DNA of 64,000 bases from Tomocerus qinae (GCA_020055645.1 CM034547.1:36028909-36092908), one strand, 5' to 3'. Positions 15,139 through 27,654 are shown, numbered from the stretch's first letter. Translations and numbers: made by a program. The notes: a model not told the origin generated them from the letters alone.

Positions 15139-18100
15139 TTATTTGGTACAATATTTACAACGATCATTTGTATTTGACCGATGGTTTGCCCTTAATTCGT
15201 TTTGATCGACGATGTGGGACAATTTCAGACTCAATTGAGGGTGTTGGAGATGAAGAGCGAGGTAATATAGGATTGGCCTTAGGTAATAGTGTATTGGGAG
15301 AGGAATGTGTGCCACCAAGATTTTGTGAAGCCCCAAATCTTCCTCTTCCGCAGCTAGTCCTATATCATATAAGATAACATCGTTAAAATGCGAACTATTC
15401 CCTTGTGACTCTAATGACTGTGAATCAAAATTGTTATGCAACTTAGCCGAGTCACTGATGATTTGAGACGTATCGGTTAAACGAATAGGAGGGAAATCCA
15501 GTCGAGACGAGTCTCTAGGGTGGTAACGACGAAGAAACTGAATGTGCAACGGTCCTTGAGTTGATCCATCAGGAAATATGACTTCATAGTTGAGGTCGTT
15601 GAATACTTTGTTGATTCTTGCTATTTTCTCTGAGTAGAGTGGAGCAAATCCAGCTACAATTCCTTTGGACTTCGAAGATTGCGTTACATCCTGTAAGACC
15701 ACAAAATCTCCAACGATAAATGAATCCTCTCTATGCCTCTGATCATAGTATCGCTTTTGTTTCGCCTGCGCTTTCTCCAAGTTAGATCTGACAATAGAAC
15801 ACATATCATTATAAATACTTTGTCGATTGAATATGTATTCTGTGGTGTGTGGTGGTAATGCCTGTAAATTAGAATTGTCATCAATTAGATTGGCATTATC
15901 GAATGGTAAGTTAGGTTTACGATTGAGCATCAATTCAAATGGAGTGAATCCAGTAGAATCATGGATTGCAGTATTCATTGCTAATTGGAAGAATGGTAAA
16001 TACCTGCTCCATTTTGAATGTTGATGATGCTCAATGTAACTACGAATCATAGGTTTTATTGTACGATTCGCACGTTCGGTCAAGTTCGAGTGAGGCGTAT
16101 AGATTGAAGTAAATATGTGCTTAATATGCCATTGATTGCAAAGATAATCCAAAAGATTTGCTTTCATATTCGTACCATTGTCCGAAACTAGTACCTTTGG
16201 CATGCCATATTTACAGAAAATTTCATTTTCTAAAATCTTTGATAGACATTGGGCTGTAGCCTCTCGAATTGGGAAAATTTCTACCCATTTAGTGAATGAG
16301 TCTATGACCACCAAAATATTCCGAAATCTACCAGGTGAAGATGGAATATACGGACCCATAAGATCAATATAAATCGTATGCCACGGTGATTGAATCGGAG
16401 CTGATTTCATAAGACCAGGAGGTTTCCTATTATCATATTTGAGGCGTTGGCATTTATCACATGTTTTGATGTAATTTTCCACGTAAGCTTGCATATTCTT
16501 AAAATATACTCTACTTCGCAGTCTGTGCAACGTCTTTTCTACTCCTAAATGTCCTGAATAAGGTGAATCATGGAAGATACTAACAGCTTCTTCCCTCAAC
16601 GAGTCAGGAATGACTGGTAAATATGACTCATCACGTTTTTTGTACAATATGCCCTGCAAAACTGTGAAATTGTTAGGAACTTCTTTCACAAGGCTTTGGA
16701 TTGTTGGATCTTGTTTCTGCGCAGCTAATATTTTCTTTTTATCTAGAGAACAAGTTAAAACAACATTACATGCATGTGTCGGAGGAAACATGTATTCTTC
16801 ATCTTTATCAACGATAATGTTGTCTGGTAACGGGTTACGTGACAAATAATCGGCTACAGTATTATCCTTGCCTTTAATGTACTGTATACAAGGACTCCAA
16901 CTTTGCAACTGTATAGCCCATCTCATTAATCGTTGAGAATTATTCTTAAAAGTATCAAGATATACTAATGCATGATGGTCTGTTTGCAAAACAAATTCCT
17001 GTCCGTCTAGGTATTCTCTGAACCTTTCTAGAGCGTAAACAATTGCGTACAACTCCTTTTCGCAAGCAGAATAATTTTGCTGTGCAGGTTCTAAGCTTTT
17101 GCTGGCAAAACATATGACTTTTTCATCACCCTGATCGTTCAACTGGGATAATACAGCACCTACTCCTATGCCACTACCGTCAGTTCGAAGAATGAATGGT
17201 TTGTCATAATTAGGATAAGCTAAGACTAAGTCAGTCTCTATTGCTTTTTTAAGCTCCTGGAAAGCGGTGTCAGCTTTTTCTGACCATACGAATTTCCTTT
17301 TAGGTGAACATAATTCGTACAGGGGAGTACAAATCCCTGCTAAACCCTCAATGAAATTGCGGTACCATCCTATAGCGCCGAGAAACTTTCTGAGTGCTTT
17401 GCGAGATTTCGGTGAAGGCTGAGCTATGATGGCGCTAACCTTTTCCGGATTCTTTTGAATGCCATTCGCGGAAACTATGTGACCCAGGTATTTCACTTTA
17501 GTTTTTCCAAATTGACATTTCGTGAGATTAATTGTGATATTTGCCTTTTTGAGTCTAGACATCACAATCTCAAGATGACGCATATGATCTGCAAATGTCT
17601 TAGAATAAATTAGGATATCATCTTGATAAACTAGAACAAAATCATCTAAGCCCGCCAGAACTTCGTGCATCAGTTTTTGTTAAGTAGCACTAGCATTTTT
17701 TAAACCAAAAGGAAGAACGGTGAATTCGAACAAGCCTTGTTCGGTCATGAATGCTGTGTATTTCCTACTCTTTCGCTCTAAAACCACTTGCCAGTAACCC
17801 TTATCAGCATCAATGACACTCAGGTATTTTGCTAAATACAGTTTCTGCAGTAAACTTTGTATTAGCGGAAGCGGATACAATTCCTGTAAAGTTAGTGAAT
17901 TGATATGACGAAAGTCTATACAGAATCTCCATGAACCATCTGGTTTTTCTCGTAGGAGAACTGGAGAAGAATAGTCAGAAGTGGATGGTTGAATGACGCC
18001 TAATTCCAACATTTGCTCTACTTGCTCATTTATTATTTTATGCTTTTAGGTGAGGTTTTATAAGGTCTCAGTTTCTTTGGCTTTTCTTCAGTTAATTGGA

Positions 18101-18660
18101 TTTTATGCGTGACTACATCAGTTCGTCCCAGCGGTGCGTCCACCACAGACGAAAACTTCCGCAACAATTTTTCAATCTCGTCTGCCTCGAAATCTTTAAA
18201 AGATTGAAGAGCTCTAATTGGAAAATCGTTGGATCGATGCACAGTCAGCGGAAATCTTTTAATAGGCCATGTGTCAATGAAACCCCATTCAAGATTTGCC
18301 AAATCTAACATTATATTGGAAGAATGTAAGAAATCCATTCCCAATAAAACATGGGAGGAGGATTCAACAACACAGAATTGTTTTCGAAACACCCTATCAC
18401 CCATAATGAATGAAAGCTTTATTGCACCTTTCGGCTGCATTTCACTTCCATCCAGCATAACAACTGGACCTTCTGTCCATTTCATTAATTTTTGACTTCT
18501 ATTTAAAATCGAAGGAGAAATGACAGAAAGAGTTGAACCTGTATCTACAAGAGCTAAGTGAGTGTTATTTTGAAATGAAATTTCAATTTGAGGAACTATG
18601 CGATTAGGATTCTTATTGATGGAAGGATGAGTAACGACGAATCCATCTACCGTTACCCCC
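15139..18660 (-). pseudogene. pol: Pol region of copy A (protease, RT, RNase H, integrase)
   Basis: Recognisable parts in order on the minus strand: a retroviral-type aspartic protease with the motif LVDTGSTLS; a reverse transcriptase with VYQDDILIYS (the catalytic DD pair) and an upstream segment containing WRFCIDFRHIN; an RNase H starting near LRTDGSGIGVGAVLSQ; and an integrase with an HHCC zinc domain (HLGVEKTLHR ... CDKCQ) and a DDE core (YIDLMGPY, VSDNGTNMK, NLTERANRTIK). This is the Ty3/gypsy order. The region looks broken by about three interruptions and is best treated as a recent fossil. Confidence 0.9.
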
Positions 18661-18661
18661 T

Positions 18662-20767
18662 TTATGCGTTTTCCGACTTGGAAGAATCTTTTGTGGAGTC
18701 AGTGTCCTTTGCCTTAACCGAAACCTTATTAGTAGAATGTGGCTTGTCCGGACACTTATAAAATGGATGATCCTCTCCACAATATTTGCAAGGATATTTC
18801 TTACCACTCTTTTTGGAAGAACCCTGTGAACCTTTATCCTCAGTACTAGCCGATTTTCCATTCTTATCATTAGACGCATTACCCTTTGCCTGTGCATTGT
18901 CTGATTTCTCAGACCTCTGACCAGAAGATTGGGAATTTTCATTTTGATTTGATGAAAATTGCTTTCCATTGGACGAAGATTTTCCTTGCCATTTATTATG
19001 AGACTTTTCTTTATTGTTTTGCGAATTAGACTGAATTGGCTTTTCTATTTTAGAAGCATAGTGGATCAATTCATAAATGTTAGTAGCTTTGCATCCTAAC
19101 AAATGTGCCTTCATTTCAGGAAGAGACCTTTCGGAGATGAAAGAAAGAATTGTTGAATCATCAATAGTATTCCCTGAATGCACCTTCCTATACAAAAGTT
19201 CAACTTCTAACGCAAATTTTTCAAAAGACTCAGTAGTCTGTTGTCTACGACTATACAGATTCTCTATAGAAGTATTAAGATTCAATGTGGAACCATACAT
19301 AGCCATGAAATGCTTTTCAAAATCATCCCATGATTTTGCTATCTGCTTAGTCCTTTTCCACCAAATCTGCTGTGCCCCCTTATCAAAAACTGAGTAAAGA
19401 TAGAGTAGCCTATCATCGCCTGAAATTCTCTTCTGATTAAAATATACAACTAACTCAGCGAGAAAATTATCTGCCGTATCAAGTTTGGGATCAAACTTGG
19501 GGATTGGTATATTAGAAGACGTACCTGCATATATTATGTTAGGGCGTTTTGCGTTATCAGGTTCATTTGTCTGGCTGACATTATTAACCAGGTCAGAAGG
19601 ACACGCATCAATACGACTATTATTTAAATTTGTATGTCTATTACCAGAGTGACTTGAGTTTAATGGAACGAATGGAGAGATATTCTGATTAGACGGAGGA
19701 GGATTGGAATGCGGCTGTCTGCTTGTATCTGAAAGACAGACAGGTTGACCTGCATTCGCTACCGACGCCAAAGTCTCGCCGTTTACAGCTAAAGCTTGAG
19801 TTTGGTTGTGCGGCAAAGCAGAATGACTTGAGGTGATGACGTCACGGTTATTAGTGCTGGAAGAAAAAGAATTGTCATTACTATACAATACATTTTGCAA
19901 TTTATGAGCAATTATATTTTCCAAGTCAGAGATGGTTGGAAAATTTTTAGAATGCTTTTCGATTTTAGCTTCTAAAATGTTAATTTTGCCCATTATTTCT
20001 TTTACGGTTCTCCCTTGCTTGACACATCGTTCATCAACCTCGCTCATAAAATCATCCAACTTTTTGTCAAGAGATTCAAGAATTTTATGATGAATAGAAA
20101 ATCTCTCTTTGACATAATCAGAAATATGTATCATTGTTCCATCATGAGAAACTAATTTCAGGTTTTCATCATGATTTTCAAAAATGTTATTGAATGTGGA
20201 ATAAATTTCCTCTATTTTCTCATTGTAGGTAATTTTGAATTCATTTTGGAATACAATGTTACCCTCATTGAAAGATTTCAATTTTTGAGTGACTTTAGAC
20301 TTAAAATCATTCACCAGATCATTACATTGTTTAATATGAGTTGACAACTGTTCGTCAAAAATATTGGCTGGTCTGTTTCGAGTTCGGGGACTCCGTGGAT
20401 GTGTGTGTTGGTTATCAACTGGAATAATTTCCGGTTGAGTTTGCTCAGTAGAAGGCATGGAAAGTGACGGATATAAAAATTGGTTTTTCTCGACTTCACG
20501 CAATCGAGAAGTTAATAAAACTTTACGTTCAATATCCGACATGTGAGGAAAATCAGAAATGATTTTTGCCATCAAACGAGATTCTGCATTTTTGCGCTTG
20601 GCAATGTAAGAAGGGGAACCATACACACATCGACAGATTATTGCATATAATATTTGAACAATCGCAGTCACAATTATGCCCGAAATCAGATAACCAGAAT
20701 AAGGAAAAAGTGAGTCAGACCATGTCATCATAGCCCAGTAGTGTGTGATCACTGCTGTAGTGTTCAT
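18662..20767 (-). CDS. gag: Gag-like region of copy A
   Basis: An open frame of 701 residues starts 111 bp downstream of the LTR end. Its first 50 residues contain a strongly hydrophobic stretch (about residues 26-48, YLISGIIVTAIVQILYAI...), which looks like a membrane segment and is unusual for Gag. A helical, coiled-coil-like middle follows (about 160-300). A capsid-like segment with W, Y and L conserved spacing lies at about 430-570 (PIPKFDPKLDTADNFL onward). A basic Ser/Asn-rich tail ends in one zinc knuckle of the form CX2CX3HX4C (CKYCGEDHPFYKC). The frame looks whole. Confidence 0.85.
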   Translation of the reverse strand: MNTTAVITHYWAMMTWSDSLFPYSGYLISGIIVTAIVQILYAIICRCVYGSPSYIAKRKNAESRLMAKIISDFPHMSDIERKVLLTSRLREVEKNQFLYPSLSMPSTEQTQPEIIPVDNQHTHPRSPRTRNRPANIFDEQLSTHIKQCNDLVNDFKSKVTQKLKSFNEGNIVFQNEFKITYNEKIEEIYSTFNNIFENHDENLKLVSHDGTMIHISDYVKERFSIHHKILESLDKKLDDFMSEVDERCVKQGRTVKEIMGKINILEAKIEKHSKNFPTISDLENIIAHKLQNVLYSNDNSFSSSTNNRDVITSSHSALPHNQTQALAVNGETLASVANAGQPVCLSDTSRQPHSNPPPSNQNISPFVPLNSSHSGNRHTNLNNSRIDACPSDLVNNVSQTNEPDNAKRPNIIYAGTSSNIPIPKFDPKLDTADNFLAELVVYFNQKRISGDDRLLYLYSVFDKGAQQIWWKRTKQIAKSWDDFEKHFMAMYGSTLNLNTSIENLYSRRQQTTESFEKFALEVELLYRKVHSGNTIDDSTILSFISERSLPEMKAHLLGCKATNIYELIHYASKIEKPIQSNSQNNKEKSHNKWQGKSSSNGKQFSSNQNENSQSSGQRSEKSDNAQAKGNASNDKNGKSASTEDKGSQGSSKKSGKKYPCKYCGEDHPFYKCPDKPHSTNKVSVKAKDTDSTKDSSKSENA

Positions 20768-20865
20768 TTTGTGAAAATATTGAAAAATTATGAATTCAAA
20801 ATTTTATACTGATACTCAATACTAGAAAAACAAATTTTTAAAAGCGTTGAGGGGTCAATTGAAAA

Positions 20866-20876
20866 CACGGTCGCCA
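20866..20876 (-). other. Primer-binding site of copy A
   Basis: The minus strand reads TGGCGACCGTG one base after the LTR end at 20878. From memory, this matches the 3' end complement of tRNA-Arg used by insect mdg1/412-type elements. The same motif occurs in copy B at 27753-27763. Confidence 0.75.
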
Positions 20877-20877
20877 A

Positions 20878-21371
20878 TATAACGTGGGTAAGGTTGTAGT
20901 TTAAAACTATCGGATATGCAAGTTCGTACACTCAGTAAAAGGACTTTGAATTTCATAAGATTTAGTTTTATTTTATCTTAATAACTAATGAACACACTGA
21001 ACATAGAGAAAGGAATGACTCGAATAATAGATTATAATGATTGAAATTATAAAGATAATAGAATTGGAAGGATCTCACCAAATTACAGGATACTCAAAAT
21101 ACACAATTTATAAAATAATAGAAAATCAAATCAAACAGGAGCTCTTCGGTCGTCAGGTGTTGATCGCACTCTTGGACTTGCTGTAGACTCGCTGTTTGCT
21201 CAAGACACTCCAAAGATCGACTGATTGGAATTCTGCTCTCACGTCCCGTCCACATCTCACCTCCTTCCTCGTGCACCTTTTGAAATCTCCAACCCAGCAT
21301 GGAGATTTCCTCCTTTCATTTCCAACTCGCACATGAGTGACTCGCAGTGCAACATTTAGAGTCACGTCACA
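20878..21371 (-). repeat. Central LTR shared by both copies
   Basis: 494 bp, acting as 5' LTR of copy A and 3' LTR of copy B. I could find one difference from the LTR at 13988-14481 (near 20922). It is flanked by the primer-binding site on one side and a polypurine tract (21372-21384) on the other, which fixes both edges. Confidence 0.9.
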
Positions 21372-22052
21372 TCCCCCCCTCTCCGGAGACTCTGTATCGG
21401 GCTACAGAGGGTTTAGAAACAAGCTTCAGGAAGAGATTAGTTTGGTAACTTCAAAAGGTTCTATCTTTGTGACACAATAGGTAGGTATTTAGGAGTAATG
21501 TTTTTAAAGATCGTGAAAGAGTATATGTATTGTAATTTGATTAGCAGGTTTTCCTTGAGCATCATAGTAACGTTTAGAATATCCAATATGATAATATAGT
21601 GATTATACATACAGATCTGTATTCATTATCCACTAAAGATATTGCAAAAACCTCAATAGACTTATACGTTACATGCGTACATAGGATATTGGTCAATATG
21701 ATTACTATTGACTGTGTCACCGCCCCCTGATAAGTGCAACACACTTTTATTTCAGTGCTTCAGGTTCGTTCGGATCAGCACAGCTTATAATTATATCCTA
21801 TTTTGAGTCTTTCGCCCCCCGGAAGTGCAAAGTAATTCACAGGAATTACCCGAGTTCGTTCGAATAGATCTCAATGGGATTTGTACTTGTAACAAGCCAT
21901 AATAAAGAACAATTATCTTATAAATAGCAGAAATGATACGTATGATGTACAATAACAATCATCATTGGAAAAATATTACATAAATATTATAAAGAATTAA
22001 CTATATTGCTCTAAGCTGCAAATAAAATTATTTGGTACAATATTTACAACGA

Positions 22053-25000
22053 TCATTTGTATTTGACCGATGGTTTGCCCTTAATTCGTTTTGATCGACG
22101 ATGTGGGACAATTTCAGACTCAATTGAGGGTGTTGGAGATGAAGAGCGAGGTAATATAGGATTGGCCTTAGGTAATAGTGTATTGGGAGAGGAATGTGTG
22201 CCACCAAGATTTTGTGAAGCCCCCAAATCTTCCTCTTCCGCAGCTAGTCCTATATCATATAAGATAACATCGTTAAAATGCGAACTATTCCCTTGTGACT
22301 CTAATGACTGTGAATCAAAATTGTTATGCAACTTAGCCGAGTCACTGATGATTTGAGACGTATCGGTTAAACGAATAGGAGGGAAATCCAGTCGAGACGA
22401 GTCTCTAGGGTGGTAACGACGAAGAAACTGAATGTGCAACGGTCCTTGAGTTGATCCATCAGGAAATATGACTTCATAGTTGAGGTCGTTGAATACTTTG
22501 TTGATTCTTGCTATTTTCTCTGAGTAGAGTGGAGCAAATCCAGCTACAATTCCTTTGGACTTCGAAGATTGCGTTACATCCTGTAAGACCACAAAATCTC
22601 CAACGATAAATGAATCCTCTCTATGCCTCTGATCATAGTATCGCTTTTGTTTCGCCTGCGCTTTCTCCAAGTTAGATCTGACAATAGAACACATATCATT
22701 ATAAATACTTTGTCGATTGAATATGTATTCTGTGGTGTGTGGTGGTAATGCCTGTAAATTAGAATTGTCATCAATTAGATTGGCATTATCGAATGGTAAG
22801 TTAGGTTTACGATTGAGCATCAATTCAAATGGAGTGAATCCAGTAGAATCATGGATTGCAGTATTCATTGCTAATTGGAAGAATGGTAAATACCTGCTCC
22901 ATTTTGAATGTTGATGATGCTCAATGTAACTACGAATCATAGGTTTTATTGTACGATTCGCACGTTCGGTCAAGTTCGAGTGAGGCGTATAGATTGAAGT
23001 AAATATGTGCTTAATATGCCATTGATTGCAAAGATAATCCAAAAGATTTGCTTTCATATTCGTACCATTGTCCGAAACTAGTACCTTTGGCATGCCATAT
23101 TTACAGAAAATTTCATTTTCTAAAATCTTTGATAGACATTGGGCTGTAGCCTCTCGAATTGGGAAAATTTCTACCCATTTAGTGAATGAGTCTATGACCA
23201 CCAAAATATTCCGAAATCTACCAGGTGAAGATGGAATATACGGACCCATAAGATCAATATAAATCGTATGCCACGGTGATTGAATCGGAGCTGATTTCAT
23301 AAGACCAGGAGGTTTCCTATTATCATATTTGATGCGTTGGCATTTATCACATGTTTTGATGTAATTTTCCACGTAAGCTTGCATATTCTTAAAATATACT
23401 CTACTTCGCAGTCTGTGCAACGTCTTTTCTACTCCTAAATGTCCTGAATAAGGTGAATCATGGAAGATACTAACAGCTTCTTCCCTCAACGAGTCAGGAA
23501 TGACTTGTAAATATGACTCATCACGTTCTTTGTACAATATGCCCTGCAAAACTGTGAAATTGTTAGGAACTTCTTTCACAAGGCTTTGGATTGTTGGATC
23601 TTGTTTCTGCGCAGCTAATATTTTCTTTTTATCTAGAGAACAAGTTAAAACAACATTACATGCATGTGTCGGAGGAAACATGTATTCTTCATCTTTATCA
23701 ACGATAATGTTGTCTGGTAACGGGTTACGTGACAAATAATCGGCTACAGTATTATCCTTGCCTTTAATGTACTGTATACAAGGACTCCAACTTTGCAACT
23801 GTATAGCCCATCTCATTAATCGTTGAGAATTATTCTTAAAAGTATCAAGATATACTAATGCATGATGGTCTGTTTGCAAAACAAATTCCTGTCCGTCTAG
23901 GTATTCTCTGAACCTTTCTAGAGCGTAAACAATTGCGTACAACTCCTTTTCGCAAGCAGAATAATTTTGCTGTGCAGGTTCTAAGCTTTTGCTGGCAAAA
24001 CATATGACTTTTTCATCACCCATTCAACTGGGATAATACAGCACCTACTCCTATGCCACTACCGTCAGTTCGAAGAATGAATGGTTTGTCATAATTAGGA
24101 TAAGCTAAGACTAAGTCAGTCTCTATTGCTTTTTTAAGCTCCTGGAAAGCGGTGTCAGCTTTTTCTGACCATACGAATTTCCTTTTAGGTGAACATAATT
24201 CGTACAGGGGAGCACAAATCCCTGCTAAGCCCTCAATGAAATTGCGGTACCATCCTATAGCGCCGAGAAACTTTCTGAGTGCTTTGCGAGATTTCGGTGA
24301 AGGCTGAGCTATGATGGCGCTAACCTTTTCCGGATTCTTTTGAATGCCATTCGCGGAAACTATGTGACCCAGGTATTTCACTTTAGTTTTTCCAAATTGA
24401 CATTTCGTGAGATTAATTGTGATATTTGCCTTTTTGAGTCTAGACATCACAATCTCAAGATGACGCATATGATCTGCAAATGTCTTAGAATAAATTAGGA
24501 TATCATCTTGATAAACTAGAACAAAATCATCTAAGCCCGCCAGAACTTCGTGCATCAGTTTTTGGTAAGTAGCACTAGCATTTTTCAAACCAAAAGGAAG
24601 AACGGTGAATTCGAACAAGCCTTGTTCGGTCATGAATGCTGTGTATTTCCTACTCTTTCGCTCTAAAACCACTTGCCAGTAACCCTTATCAGCATCAATG
24701 ACACTCCAGGTATTTTGCTAAATACAGTTTCTGCAGTAAACTTTGTATTAGCGGAAGCGGATACAATTCCTGTAAAGTTAGTGAATTGATATGACGAAAG
24801 TCTATACAGAATCTCCATGAACCATCTGGTTTTTCTCGTAGGAGAACTGGAGAAGAATAGTCAGAAGTGGATGGTTGAATGACGCCTAATTCCAACATTT
24901 GCTCTACTTGCTCATTTATTATTTTATGCTTTTTAGGTGAGGTTTTATAAGGTCTCAGTTTCTTTGGCTTTTCTTCAGTTAATTGGATTTTATGCGTGAC

Positions 25001-25547
25001 TACATCAGTTCGTCCCAGCGGTGCGTCCACCACAGACGAAAACTTCCGCAACAATTTTTCAATCTCGTCTGCCTCGAAATCTTTAAAAGATTGAAGAGCT
25101 CTAATTGGAAAATCGTTGGATCGATGCACAGTCAGCGGAAATCTTTTAATAGGCCATGTGTCAATGAAACCCCATTCAAGATTTGCCAAATCTAACATTA
25201 TATTGGAAGAATGTAAGAAATCCATTCCCAATAAAACATGGGAGGAGGATTCAACAACACAGAATTGTTTTCGAAACACCCTATCACCCATAGTGAATGA
25301 AAGCTTTATTGCACCTTTCGGCTGCATTTCACTTCCATCCAGCATAACAACTGGACCTTCTGTCCATTTCATTAATTTTTGACTTCTATTTAAAATCGAA
25401 GGAGAAATGACAGAAAGAGTTGAACCTGTATCTACAAGAGCTAAGTGAGTGTTATTTTGAAATGAAATTTCAATTTGAGGAACTATGCGATTAGGATTCT
25501 TATTGATGGAAGGATGAGTAACGACGAATCCATCTACCGTTACCCCC
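22053..25547 (-). pseudogene. pol: Pol region of copy B (protease, RT, RNase H, integrase)
   Basis: This has the same domain order and motifs as copy A: LVDTGSTLS protease, VYQDDILIYS reverse transcriptase, LRTDGSGIG RNase H, and an HHCC plus DDE integrase. The C-terminus ends in a basic stretch (RRSKRIKGKPS) after the integrase. The region looks broken by about two interruptions. Outside these it is almost identical to copy A, in line with a very recent common source. Confidence 0.9.
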
Positions 25548-25548
25548 T

Positions 25549-27654
25549 TTATGCGTTTTCCGACTTGGAAGAATCTTTTGTGGAGTCAGTGTCCTTTGCC
25601 TTAACCGAAGCCTTATTAGTAGAATGTGGCTTGTCCGGACACTTATAAAATGGATGATCCTCTCCACAATATTTGCAAGGATATTTCTTACCACTCTTTT
25701 TGGAAGAACCCTGTGAACCTTTATCCTCAGTACTAGCCGATTTTCCATTCTTATCATTAGACGCATTACCCTTTGCCTGTGCATTGTCTGATTTCTCAGA
25801 CCTCTGACCAGAAGATTGGGAATTTTCATTTTGATTTGATGAAAATTGCTTTCCATTGGACGAAGATTTTCCTTGCCATTTACTATGAGACTTTTCTTTA
25901 TTGTTTTGCGAATTAGACTGAATTGGCTTTTCTATTTTGGAAGCATAGTGAAGCAATTCATAAATGTTAGTAGCTTTGCATCCTAACAAATGTGCCTTCA
26001 TTTCAGGAAGTGCCCTTTCGGAGATGAAAGAAAGAATTGTTGAATCATCAATAGTATTCCCTGAATGCACCTTCCTATACAAAAGTTCAATTTCTAACGC
26101 AAATTTTTCAAAAGACTCAGTAGTCTGTTGTCGACGACTATACAGATTCTCTATAGAAGTATTAAGATTTAATGTGGAGCCATACATAGCCATGAAATGC
26201 TTTTCAAAATCATCCCACGATTTTGCTATCTGCTTAGTCCTTTTCCACCAAATATGCTGTGCCCCCTTATCAAAAACTGAATAAAGATAGAGTAGCCTAT
26301 CATCACCTGAAATTCTCTTCTGTTTAAAATATACAACCAACTCAGCGAGAAAATTATCTGCTGTATCAAGTTTGGGATCAAACTTTGGAATAGGTATATT
26401 AGAAGACGTACCTGCATAAATTATACTAGGGCGTTTTTCGTTATTAGGTTCTTTAGTCTGACTGACATTATTAACCAGGTCAGAAGGACACGCATCAATA
26501 CGACTATTATTTAAATTTGTATGTCTATTACCAGAGTGACTTGAGTTTAATGGAACGAATGGAGAGATATTCTGATTAGACGGAGGAGGATTGGAATGCG
26601 GCTGTCTGCTTGCTTCTGAAGGACAGACAGGTTGACCTGCATTCGCTACCGACGCCAAAGTCTCGCCGTTTACAGCTAAAGCTTGAGTTTGGTTGTGCGG
26701 CAAAGCAGAATGACTTGAGGTAATGACGTCACGGTTATTAGTGCTGGAAGAAAAAGAATTGTCATTACTATACAATACATTTTGCAATTTATGAGCAATT
26801 ATATTTTCCAAGTCAGAGATGGTTGGAAAATTTTTAGAATGCTTTTCGATTTTAGCTTCTAAAATGTTAATTTTGCCCATTATTTCTTTTACGGTTCTCC
26901 CTTGCTTGACACATCGTTCATCAACCTCGCTCATAAAATCATCCAACTTTTTGTCAAGAGATTCAAGAATTTTATGATGAATAGAAAATCTCTCTTTGAC
27001 ATAATCAGAAATATGTATCATTGTTCCATCATGAGAAACTAATTTCAGGTTTTCATCATGATTTTCAAAAATGTTATTGAATGTGGAATAAATTTCCTCT
27101 ATTTTCTCATTGTAGGTAATTTTGAATTCATTTTGGAATACAATGTTACCCTCATTGAAAGATTTCAATTTTTGAGTGACTTTAGACTTAAAATCATTCA
27201 CCAGATCATTACATTGTTTAATATGAGTTGACAACTGTTCGTCAAAAATATTGGCTGGTCTGTTTCGAGTTCGGGGACTCCGTGGATGTGTGTGTTGGTT
27301 ATCAACTGGAATAATTTCCGGTTGAGTTTGCTCAGTAGAAGGCATGGAAAGTGACGGATATAAAAATTGGTTTTTCTCGACTTCACGCAATCGAGAAGTT
27401 AATAAAACTTTACGTTCAATATCCGACATGTGAGGAAAATCAGAAATGATTTTTGCCATCAAACGAGATTCTGCATTTTTGCGCTTGGCAATGTAAGAAG
27501 GGGAACCATACACACATCGACAGATTATTGCATATAATATTTGAACAATCGCAGTCACAATTATGCCCGAAATCAGATAACCAGAATAAGGAAAAAGTGA
27601 GTCAGACCATGTCATCATAGCCCAGTAGTGTGTGATCACTGCTGTAGTGTTCAT
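25549..27654 (-). CDS. gag: Gag-like region of copy B
   Basis: A 701-residue open frame, collinear with the gag of copy A, with the same N-terminal hydrophobic segment and the same CX2CX3HX4C zinc knuckle. About 30 substitutions against copy A are crowded into roughly 840 bp of its second half (about 25882-26722). The first 930 bp or so look identical. The frame looks whole. Confidence 0.85.
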   Translation of the reverse strand: MNTTAVITHYWAMMTWSDSLFPYSGYLISGIIVTAIVQILYAIICRCVYGSPSYIAKRKNAESRLMAKIISDFPHMSDIERKVLLTSRLREVEKNQFLYPSLSMPSTEQTQPEIIPVDNQHTHPRSPRTRNRPANIFDEQLSTHIKQCNDLVNDFKSKVTQKLKSFNEGNIVFQNEFKITYNEKIEEIYSTFNNIFENHDENLKLVSHDGTMIHISDYVKERFSIHHKILESLDKKLDDFMSEVDERCVKQGRTVKEIMGKINILEAKIEKHSKNFPTISDLENIIAHKLQNVLYSNDNSFSSSTNNRDVITSSHSALPHNQTQALAVNGETLASVANAGQPVCPSEASRQPHSNPPPSNQNISPFVPLNSSHSGNRHTNLNNSRIDACPSDLVNNVSQTKEPNNEKRPSIIYAGTSSNIPIPKFDPKLDTADNFLAELVVYFKQKRISGDDRLLYLYSVFDKGAQHIWWKRTKQIAKSWDDFEKHFMAMYGSTLNLNTSIENLYSRRQQTTESFEKFALEIELLYRKVHSGNTIDDSTILSFISERALPEMKAHLLGCKATNIYELLHYASKIEKPIQSNSQNNKEKSHSKWQGKSSSNGKQFSSNQNENSQSSGQRSEKSDNAQAKGNASNDKNGKSASTEDKGSQGSSKKSGKKYPCKYCGEDHPFYKCPDKPHSTNKASVKAKDTDSTKDSSKSENA

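Larger units (their letters stand above)
13988..21371 (-). mobile_element. LTR retrotransposon copy A (two LTRs)
   Basis: Copy A has a 3' LTR at 13988-14481 and a 5' LTR at 20878-21371, the latter shared with copy B. A primer-binding site lies next to the 5' LTR and a polypurine tract next to the 3' LTR. The gag region is at 18662-20767 and the pol region at about 15139-18660. About 650 bp of non-coding DNA separates the pol end from the polypurine tract. The LTRs differ at about one position, so the insertion is very young. The gag frame looks whole; pol looks broken, with about three interruptions. Confidence 0.92.
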
